Shown piece by piece: positions 1-4,999 of a DNA stretch of 12,673 bases (positions are counted from its first letter, which is position 1; every line of letters begins with the position of its first letter). A model generated the notes under the pieces. It worked only from the letters and a program-made list of their open reading frames with translations, ran no database searches and was not told the origin of the DNA. A program made the translations under genes and the position numbers. Origin of the DNA: Aquifex aeolicus (GTDB lineage: Bacteria; Aquificota; Aquificia; Aquificales; Aquificaceae); assembly GCA_011375045.1 (NCBI GenBank), contig DRNB01000046.1:1-12673 (forward strand), read 5' to 3'.

Positions 1-563
1 GTTCCGAGAGCGTACAGGACACCTCCTTCGTAGGACAGGACTATTGCGGTGAGCGGGGAGGGGGAGGGACCCTCCAGAACCTCCCCGCCCCTCGCAGGAT
101 CGAAGACTGAGAGGTGGGCACAGCACTGTATAACCTTATCCCTTTTCAGGAGCTTCGAAAGGACCCCTTCGGGGTAGTAGCCAACGGCTGAAACCTCAGG
201 GGTAGGGTAGCTCAGCTGATGGGGACATATAGCTGAGTAGGCAACGATGCTCCTGTGGGGACCAACTCCTCCGGACCAGAGGTAGGTGGTTCCGTCGGAC
301 AGCTTCAGCTTTACCGGATCCACCTTCTCACCGAGGTTGATGAGAAGGCAGGGGGTAGCCCTGTAAGGGTAGAAGAAGATATACTGCTCCTCAGGGCTCA
401 CCTCCGAAGGGGTTAGAGGGGTTCCGTCCTCTTTGAGAAGGGGAGCCTTCCTGTAGGGTTTAAACTCCACGCTTCCCCTGACCAGATCCTTAAAAAAGGA
501 AGGGGAAGCGAGGGAAGCGGCGGCGATGGAAGTGCATAACCTCAGAAACCCTCTCCTGTGCAT
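1..563 (-). CDS. Tat-exported Rieske [2Fe-2S] protein, partial (3' end beyond left edge)
   Basis: Translated on the minus strand from ATG at 563; 187 codons are visible and the frame is open at the window edge. The N-terminus has a twin-arginine signal (RRGFLRL, residues 3-9) followed by an Ala/Ser-rich stretch, so a folded cofactor protein is exported or membrane-anchored. The Rieske cluster ligands are visible as C113-x-H115 (ICPHQLSY) and C147-x-x-H150 (CCAHLSVFD), followed by the usual Gly/Pro-rich segment (EVLEGPSPSPL). The two positions that form the disulfide in bc1-type Rieske proteins are Ser118 and Ala149 here, so that bridge is missing. The general pattern resembles arsenite-oxidase small subunits and other non-bc1 Rieske proteins. 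A TGAGGG ribosome site overlaps the stop codon of the flavoprotein gene 9 nt upstream, so the two are almost certainly co-translated. Inferred role: electron carrier for the sulfide dehydrogenase. No membership of a cytochrome bc complex can be shown from the window. Confidence 0.85.
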   Translation of the reverse strand, partial: MHRRGFLRLCTSIAAASLASPSFFKDLVRGSVEFKPYRKAPLLKEDGTPLTPSEVSPEEQYIFFYPYRATPCLLINLGEKVDPVKLKLSDGTTYLWSGGVGPHRSIVAYSAICPHQLSYPTPEVSAVGYYPEGVLSKLLKRDKVIQCCAHLSVFDPARGGEVLEGPSPSPLTAIVLSYEGGVLYALG

Positions 564-572
564 GGGAAACCC

Positions 573-1886
573 TCAGCTGAACATGTCCCTGTAAAGAGCC
601 TTCGCCCACTCGAAGGTCGCCCGGGCGAGCTGCTTCGATCTCGTGTTCTCGACGCGGACCTTCTTCTTGACCGGCGCTCCCTTTTCCCTGTCCAGCGCGT
701 AGAGGACGTTTATAACTATCGCCTCCTTGGGATCTCCGTTTACCATGGAGTAGCAGGTGTTTGTGGGCGCTTCGACCGCGGACTTGGGATCCCTGCCCCT
801 CATGAGGGCAATTAGAGCCCTGACCACCATACGCTGGGCGTGGTTGTGTGCCATGTCGCCGCTCTTTGGAAAGCCCTTCACCGAGGAGGCGTCCCCCGCC
901 ACAAAGATCCTCGGATCCTCTTTAGACTGGAGCGTGAGGGGATCGACATCACACCAGCCCGTTTTGGGGTTAACAAGACCTGCCTCCCGGGCTATCCCCC
1001 CCGCCCTGTGGGGTGGATTCAGGTTCGCGTCATCGAAGCGAAAGTCGCCCGCTGTGGTTCTCACCACCTTCTTCACCGGATCCACTTCCTTTATCTTTGC
1101 CTCCGGTACATACTCTATCAGGTCGGAGTAAAGCTCCTCGTAGGCTGACATGAAACCCGGACCTTTGGGTCTGATGCCATCCTTCGGATCCAGAACTATC
1201 AGCTTCCCGGCAACCTCGTTCCTTTTGAAGACGTGCGCTATCATGGCTGCCCTTTCGTAAGGTGCGGGGGGGCATCTGTGGGGTGGTGGGGGAACTGTAA
1301 GGACAAAGGTTCCCTCTTCGAAGTTCTCTATCTTTCTCTTCAGGGCTACGTGCTCCGCACCCGGAATAAAAGCGGAGGGGAAGGAGGTGGAGCATATCCG
1401 GGAGAGCTTCCTATCGTTTCCGAACCACGCCTCGTAGTTGTATTCGATACCGGGTGCGAGGATAAGGTAATCGTACTCCACGTAACCCTCCGCCGTGTAC
1501 ACCCTCCTCTTATCTCTGTCCACCCCCGTGGCTCTGGTGTTCAGGAAGGTGTAGCCGTACTTGGAAGCCGGAGTGTGAAAGTCGTGCATGAGGAACTCCA
1601 TGTCGACGAGACCAGCCAGCCACACGTTGCTTATGGGGCAGGACATAAAGATCTTGCGCTCTTCTATGAGGATAACCTCCGAGCCGGGTTCCTCCTTCCT
1701 CAGGTATTTGGCGGCTGTAACGCCGGCCCATCCGCCTCCCACGATCACAACCCTCTTCCCCTTGGGGGGAGGGAGTATTCTGTTCTGAGTCCTCACCGCG
1801 TAAGCGAGGGAGGCTCCCTGAAGGGCTCCCACCGTTACTCCGAGACCCGCCACCTTCAGCAGATCCCTCCTGCTGACTTCTCCCAT
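573..1886 (-). CDS. Flavocytochrome c sulfide dehydrogenase-type flavoprotein (FccB/SoxF family)
   Basis: A 437-residue periplasmic flavoprotein that oxidises sulfide to sulfur-level products. The Tat signal is SRRDLLK at residues 5-11. The FAD dinucleotide fold follows (VVIVGGGWAG, about 47-55). Cys83 (MSCPISN) matches the cysteine that binds FAD covalently in Allochromatium FCSD. Cys205 (HRCPPAPYERA) and Cys378 (NTCYS) match the redox-active cysteine pair. A second FAD-contact segment is FVAGDAS at about 328-334. Length and the C-terminal FCSD dimerisation region are normal. The start is set by a strong AGGAGGT 6 nt upstream. Transcription is probably sigma-54 dependent from the element at 1911-1926. 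The usual cytochrome c partner (FccA) is not adjacent; the next gene is a Rieske protein. FccB and SoxF cannot be separated by sequence alone, so no symbol is assigned. Confidence 0.92.
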   Translation of the reverse strand: MGEVSRRDLLKVAGLGVTVGALQGASLAYAVRTQNRILPPPKGKRVVIVGGGWAGVTAAKYLRKEEPGSEVILIEERKIFMSCPISNVWLAGLVDMEFLMHDFHTPASKYGYTFLNTRATGVDRDKRRVYTAEGYVEYDYLILAPGIEYNYEAWFGNDRKLSRICSTSFPSAFIPGAEHVALKRKIENFEEGTFVLTVPPPPHRCPPAPYERAAMIAHVFKRNEVAGKLIVLDPKDGIRPKGPGFMSAYEELYSDLIEYVPEAKIKEVDPVKKVVRTTAGDFRFDDANLNPPHRAGGIAREAGLVNPKTGWCDVDPLTLQSKEDPRIFVAGDASSVKGFPKSGDMAHNHAQRMVVRALIALMRGRDPKSAVEAPTNTCYSMVNGDPKEAIVINVLYALDREKGAPVKKKVRVENTRSKQLARATFEWAKALYRDMFS

Positions 1887-1892
1887 CGCGAT

Positions 1893-1899
1893 ACCTCCT
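1893..1899 (-). promoter_or_regulatory. Strong Shine-Dalgarno of the sulfide dehydrogenase gene
   Basis: Read on the minus strand as AGGAGGT, 6 nt before the ATG at 1886. It is the best ribosome site in the window and contrasts with the apparently leaderless genes nearby. The predicted sigma-54 transcript start (about 1900) lies at its edge, so the 5' leader would be only about 14 nt. Confidence 0.85.
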
Positions 1900-1910
1900 T
1901 TCTTTAATTA

Positions 1911-1926
1911 TGCAACTTCTGTGCCG
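1911..1926 (-). promoter_or_regulatory. Sigma-54 (-24/-12) promoter for the sulfide dehydrogenase/Rieske operon
   Basis: On the minus strand the sequence is CGGCACAGAAGTTGCA. Against the consensus TGGCAC-N5-TTGCA only the first base differs, and the GG and GC dinucleotides are exactly 10 bp apart, as RpoN requires. Predicted start of transcription is about 1900. The gene is flanked by an NtrC-family sigma-54 activator, which supports the call. Confidence 0.85.
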
Positions 1927-1928
1927 CC

Positions 1929-1945
1929 CCGGAGGACTCTTCCGG
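1929..1945. promoter_or_regulatory. Candidate activator-binding dyad 1 (17 bp)
   Basis: CCGGAGGACTCTTCCGG is an imperfect palindrome (14 of 16 off-centre positions symmetric) just upstream of the -24 element, centred about 37 bp before the predicted transcription start. It resembles dyad 2, whose centre is 44 bp away, about four helical turns. Paired sites on one DNA face are typical of NtrC-family activators. Being so close to the -24 box it could also be a negative site. Confidence 0.5.
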
Positions 1946-1972
1946 CGCCTGAGGGGAGCGGACCCGACCGGG

Positions 1973-1989
1973 CCGGAGATGTCCGCCGG
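1973..1989. promoter_or_regulatory. Candidate activator-binding dyad 2 (17 bp)
   Basis: CCGGAGATGTCCGCCGG shares CCGG ends with dyad 1 and matches its sequence at 13 of 17 positions when one is read on the opposite strand. It is centred about 81 bp upstream of the predicted sigma-54 transcript start, within the range used by enhancer-binding proteins. Binding by the adjacent NtrC-like regulator is inference. Confidence 0.45.
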
Positions 1990-1992
1990 GGC

Positions 1993-2003
1993 ACCCTGAG
2001 GGT
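1993..2003. promoter_or_regulatory. Short perfect palindrome in the divergent regulatory region
   Basis: ACCCTGAGGGT has 5-bp arms around one base, lies 4 bp beyond dyad 2, and sits near the -35 region of the kinase gene. It may be a regulator site or chance in GC-rich DNA. Its sequence is unlike the CCGGA dyads. Confidence 0.25.
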
Positions 2004-2023
2004 CAGAAGTGGCACAGGTAGGC

Positions 2024-2029
2024 TAAAAT
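2024..2029 (+). promoter_or_regulatory. -10 element of the histidine kinase gene (probably leaderless)
   Basis: TAAAAT lies exactly 7 nt before the GTG at 2037, so transcription would start at or next to the start codon. There is no Shine-Dalgarno in range, and no good -35 hexamer was found. HARP and the ABC binding-protein gene have the same hexamer-N7-start geometry. Confidence 0.55.
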
Positions 2030-2036
2030 CGATCCT

Positions 2037-3065
2037 GTGGACTTCAGGGTCTTCGACTTCTTCGATGAGGAGGTGGTGGTTATAGACAGGGAGTTCAGGA
2101 TAGTTTACGCGAACGAGAAGTACGTCCGGGACATGGGCTACCGATCCCCTGAGGAGGTTGTGGGAAGGTTCTGCTACGCTGTCTCCCACCAGCAGGAAGC
2201 TCCCTGTGAGGGGGAGTGCCACCCCTGTCCCCTCAGGGAGATAGAGAAGACCGGAAGGTCGGTAAACGTTGTTCACACCCACTACACCCACGACAGACGG
2301 GAGGTTCCCGTTGAGATATGCGCCTTCCCCATAGAAAAGGGAGACATGATAGTTCAGATAATCAGGGATATAAAGAGCGACAAGGAGAGATACTACCTGT
2401 TCAGTCTCTCCCAGAGGCTCAGCTCCGTTGGATTTCTGGCTCTCGGGATAGCTCATCAGCTGAACACCCCTCTGAGCACCATGCTTCTCGCTCTGGAGGA
2501 TCTCGAGGAGAAGATCGGCAGATGTGAGGAGATCGACAGGATAAGGACAGCCCTCGATACCTGTAAAAGTTACGTGGACAACCTCCTCTTCCTTGCCCGG
2601 AGGAGAAGGGGAAAGGATCCCGTGGATCTGAGGAAGGCTGTGGGCGATTCGGTGGAGCTTCTGAAGGTTTACGCAAAGGAAAAGGGAGTCAGGCTGGAGA
2701 CGGATCTCGAGGACGCGGGCTACTTCTTAGGGAGCGAGGCGGACGTCAGACACCTCGTTCTGAATCTGGTGCTCAACGCCCTCCAGGCTTCCCCCTCCGG
2801 CGGGAGCGTGGGGGTCAGGCTCTTCCGCTCAGAGGACCGCTGGATCCTGGAGGTTCAGGACAACGGACCGGGTATAGATCAGGAGGAGCTGAGCAGGATA
2901 TTTATACCCTTCTATCAGGGAAGAAACAAGTCCGAGGGGGCCGGTCTGGGTCTTGCCATCGTCGACAGCATAGTGAGAGAGTGGAACGGCTCAATCGAGG
3001 TGGACAGCGCTCCCGGATGCGGAACCGTTTTCAGAATCTCCGTTCCTTTTTCTCAGCTCCCTTAA
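2037..3065 (+). CDS. Soluble PAS-domain sensor histidine kinase
   Basis: A 342-residue cytoplasmic kinase with no transmembrane segment. Residues 1-110 form a PAS domain (VVVIDREFRIVYANEKY). It carries a cysteine cluster, C46, C57, C61 and C64 (FCYAVSHQQ...CEGECHPCPL), of a type seen in PAS domains suspected of redox or metal sensing. The phosphoacceptor is His140 in the H box (GIAHQLNTPLS). The ATPase domain shows an N box (LVLNLVLNALQA, N243/N247), G1 box DNGPGID (275-281), F box (IFIPFYQG) and G2 box GAGLGLAI (301-308). The start is GTG: TAG at 2019 blocks any upstream in-frame start, and no ribosome site is present. It runs divergently from the sulfide dehydrogenase operon and converges on the NtrC-type regulator, overlapping it by 75 bp. 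Inferred role: phosphorylates that regulator in response to a cytoplasmic redox or sulfur signal. Confidence 0.92.
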   Translation: MDFRVFDFFDEEVVVIDREFRIVYANEKYVRDMGYRSPEEVVGRFCYAVSHQQEAPCEGECHPCPLREIEKTGRSVNVVHTHYTHDRREVPVEICAFPIEKGDMIVQIIRDIKSDKERYYLFSLSQRLSSVGFLALGIAHQLNTPLSTMLLALEDLEEKIGRCEEIDRIRTALDTCKSYVDNLLFLARRRRGKDPVDLRKAVGDSVELLKVYAKEKGVRLETDLEDAGYFLGSEADVRHLVLNLVLNALQASPSGGSVGVRLFRSEDRWILEVQDNGPGIDQEELSRIFIPFYQGRNKSEGAGLGLAIVDSIVREWNGSIEVDSAPGCGTVFRISVPFSQLP

Positions 3066-4349
3066 CCGTCTGAAAACCGTTCTTCTGCTGCAACCGAGTA
3101 TCTCAGCTATCCTGTCAGCCCGCCGGAACCTTCTGTAGAGGTATGCGAGGTACATGAGCTCGAGATCCTTCAGCGTCGGAAGCCTGCCAAAGAGATCCTC
3201 CTCCCCCGGTTCCTCCGGCGGGGCGCAGATGTGCTCGTCTATATACTCCCCCTCGGTCAGGAGGGAGGCTCTTTCTATGGTGTTCCTCAGCTCCCTTATG
3301 TTTCCGGGCCAGGGATACTCTGACAGCTCCCTGAGGGTGCTCTCCCTTATTTTCTTCCGGAACTTTCTGAGAAAGTGCTTCACGAGAAGGGGGATGTCCT
3401 CCCGTCTTTTCCTCAGGGGTGGGATCTCTATCTCCATGGTGTTTATCCTGTAAAGGAGATCGCTTCTGAACTCCCCCTTCCTTACCATCTCCCTCAGGTT
3501 TCTGTTGGTGGCTGATACAATCCGCACGTCCACCCTGATCTCCCTCAGACCTCCTACCCTCCGGAAGCTCTTTGTTTCTACAAACCTGAGAAGCTTCGCC
3601 TGAACGCTCAGGGGTATCTCCCCTATCTCGTCGAGGAAGAGGGTTCCCCCGTCGGCGAGTTCGACAAGACCGAGTTTGCGCTGGAGGGCGCCCGTGTAAG
3701 CTCCCTTTTCATGACCAAACAGCTCGCTCTCGAAGAGGTGCTCAGGTATGGAGCTGCAGTCGACAACCACAAAAGGTTTCTCCTGACGGGCTGAAAGCTT
3801 GTGAAGGTAGCGGGCGAGGATCTCCTTTCCCGTTCCCGTTTCACCCCTCAGGAGCACGTTTACGTCCGCTTCCGCGGCGCGGGCAACCATTTCCAGAACC
3901 TTTCTGAAGAGGGTGCTCCTTGTTTCGAAGGTTATCTCGTGATCCCTTTCGAAGAGAAAGCTCCTGAGGGTAAGGTTCTCCTCTTCGAGGCGCTTTTCCT
4001 TGAGCGCCCTGTCTATGCTCATCTGAAGTATGTCGAAGCTAAAGGGTTTCTGGATGAAGTCCACAGCCCCCGCCCTCATCGCCTCGACGGCGGTGCTCAC
4101 GTCTCCGTAACCTGTTATCACTATGAACTTCGAGTCCACAGCCCCCGCAAGCTCCCTGAGGAGTTCGAGTCCGTCCCCGTCCGAGAGTCTTATATCGAGG
4201 AGGACCACGTCGTAGCAGTTTTCCCTCAGCAACTTCCTCGCGGACCTCCCGCTCCTGACGCTGTCGACCCTGAAGCCCGCGCTCCTGAGCCTTTTCTCCA
4301 TAAGCTCGCTGAGGTTCCGATCGTCCTCCACTATCAGAACGCTCTCCAT
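2991..4349 (-). CDS. NtrC-family sigma-54-dependent response regulator
   Basis: A 452-residue activator counted from ATG 4349 (MESVLIVEDD). An in-frame GTG at 4388 would add 13 residues that do not belong to the receiver fold, so 4349 is preferred. Receiver domain: acidic pair D9/D10, phosphoacceptor D52 (VVLLDIRLSDGDG) and K101. AAA+ domain: Walker A GETGTGKE (169-176), sigma-54 contact loop GAYTGA (216-221, with the Tyr variant of GAFTGA), Walker B GGTLFLDE (234-241). A Fis-type helix-turn-helix lies near 412-433 (RIAEILGCSRRTVFRRLREL). The last ~17 residues beyond the helix-turn-helix are polar (NGDSENGSASGS) and lie in the stretch that overlaps the kinase gene on the other strand. The intact GAYTGA loop means it should open sigma-54 promoters; the one at 1911-1926 is the obvious target. 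Confidence 0.94.
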   Translation of the reverse strand: MESVLIVEDDRNLSELMEKRLRSAGFRVDSVRSGRSARKLLRENCYDVVLLDIRLSDGDGLELLRELAGAVDSKFIVITGYGDVSTAVEAMRAGAVDFIQKPFSFDILQMSIDRALKEKRLEEENLTLRSFLFERDHEITFETRSTLFRKVLEMVARAAEADVNVLLRGETGTGKEILARYLHKLSARQEKPFVVVDCSSIPEHLFESELFGHEKGAYTGALQRKLGLVELADGGTLFLDEIGEIPLSVQAKLLRFVETKSFRRVGGLREIRVDVRIVSATNRNLREMVRKGEFRSDLLYRINTMEIEIPPLRKRREDIPLLVKHFLRKFRKKIRESTLRELSEYPWPGNIRELRNTIERASLLTEGEYIDEHICAPPEEPGEEDLFGRLPTLKDLELMYLAYLYRRFRRADRIAEILGCSRRTVFRRLRELRKRNGDSENGSASGSAVHLD

Positions 4350-4350
4350 A

Positions 4351-4366
4351 GTGTCAATTTTGACAC
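4351..4366. promoter_or_regulatory. Perfect inverted repeat, candidate operator between the regulator and HARP genes
   Basis: GTGTCAATTTTGACAC: perfect 7-bp arms around TT, ending 1 bp from the preferred ATG of the regulator gene and covering its candidate -10 region. It also lies 37-52 bp before the HARP start codon. Position suggests an operator, for example for autorepression of the regulator. It does not resemble the CCGGA dyads near the sulfide dehydrogenase promoter, so a different protein may bind it. Confidence 0.5.
4357..4362 (-). promoter_or_regulatory. Possible -10 element of the response-regulator gene
   Basis: Read on the minus strand as CAAAAT, 7 nt before ATG 4349, giving the spacing seen at the kinase, HARP and ABC genes. 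The first base is off consensus and no -35 was found. It lies inside the inverted repeat at 4351-4366, so binding there would block this promoter. Confidence 0.3.
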
Positions 4367-4389
4367 AGACTTTTCCCCTGAGGGACACT

Positions 4390-4395
4390 TAAAAT
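4390..4395 (+). promoter_or_regulatory. -10 element of the HARP gene (probably leaderless)
   Basis: TAAAAT lies exactly 7 nt before ATG 4403. No ribosome site is well placed: the AGG at 4396-4398 is only 4 nt from the ATG. The hexamer is identical to the one before the kinase gene. Confidence 0.55.
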
Positions 4396-4402
4396 AGGTT
4401 TT

Positions 4403-4999
4403 ATGGAGAACTTTGTTCTGGACACGAGCGTCTTCACCAATCCGGACATATACACCACCTTCGGGGAAAGGGATCAGCTCGGAGCCATAGAAAACTTCGT
4501 TCACCTCGCCATCCACTCGGGGGCGAGGTTTTACATGCCCACCTCCGCCTATGAGGAGATGCTCAGGATGCTGGATCTGGGACCTTACGCCCCTGAGTTC
4601 GAGATGGTGGTCAGGATACGTTCTCCCCGCAAGTTCAACATAATGATACCCAGCGAGGTGCTCTACGAGCTTATAGAGGAGATAAGACACAGGATAAACA
4701 GAGGGTTGAGGATAGCCGAAGAGCACACCAAGGAGGCGGGGAAGGTAACGGAGGAGGATGTGGGGAAGCTGGTGAGCAGACTCAGGGAGAAGTACAGGGA
4801 AGCCCTGCGTCAGGGCATAATCGACAGCAGGGAGGATGTGGACGTCCTCCTTTTAGCTTACGAGCTGGACGCTGTTCTGGTTACGGGCGACGAGGGTTTG
4901 AGGAAGTGGGCGGACAAGGTGGGCATTAAGATAATAGACCCCCGGAACTTCAGGGGTATCCTCGAGAGCTTAATCAAACACAAGACCGCCGCCGAGTAG
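4403..4999 (+). CDS. Protein-only RNase P, HARP family (PIN-domain; 'RNA ligase partner' family)
   Basis: A 198-residue PIN-like nuclease that begins MENFVLDTSVFTNPD. It fits the HARP family (Homologs of Aquifex RNase P; A. aeolicus Aq_880), which removes 5' leaders from pre-tRNA without an RNA subunit; the same family was earlier called 'RNA ligase partner, MJ_0950 family'. Acidic residues sit where a HARP active site should have them: D7, D141, D145, D147, D163 and E164. By recollection the A. aeolicus residues are D7, D138, D142, D144, D160 and D161, so the spacing is kept and the last Asp is Glu here. The middle part (about 84-135) is helical and charged, matching the spike helices used for oligomerisation and tRNA binding. 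It converges on the RNA ligase gene with a 30-bp overlap. A generic VapC toxin is unlikely, given the length, the motif and the absence of an antitoxin gene. Confidence 0.9.
   Translation: MENFVLDTSVFTNPDIYTTFGERDQLGAIENFVHLAIHSGARFYMPTSAYEEMLRMLDLGPYAPEFEMVVRIRSPRKFNIMIPSEVLYELIEEIRHRINRGLRIAEEHTKEAGKVTEEDVGKLVSRLREKYREALRQGIIDSREDVDVLLLAYELDAVLVTGDEGLRKWADKVGIKIIDPRNFRGILESLIKHKTAAE

Noticed and set aside
2010..2025. A second -24/-12 promoter on the plus strand (TGGCAC then GGCTA) for the kinase gene
   Set aside because: The GG and GC dinucleotides are 9 bp apart, not 10, the -12 half lacks TT, and it sits too close to the start codon. RpoN spacing is strict.
1908..2456. Long open frame (182 codons) on the minus strand opposite the start of the kinase gene
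   Set aside because: It covers the sigma-54 promoter region and is antisense to the PAS domain; no family is recognisable and the composition is that of a shadow frame.
4359..4395. TTGACA at 4359-4364 as the -35 box of the HARP promoter
   Set aside because: It is a perfect -35 hexamer, but 25 bp separate it from TAAAAT at 4390, too long for sigma-70 promoters. It is better explained as one arm of the inverted repeat.
4403..4999. VapC-type toxin of a toxin-antitoxin pair
   Set aside because: The PIN fold is shared, but the protein is much longer than VapC, no small antitoxin gene precedes it, and the N-terminal motif and acid spacing fit HARP.
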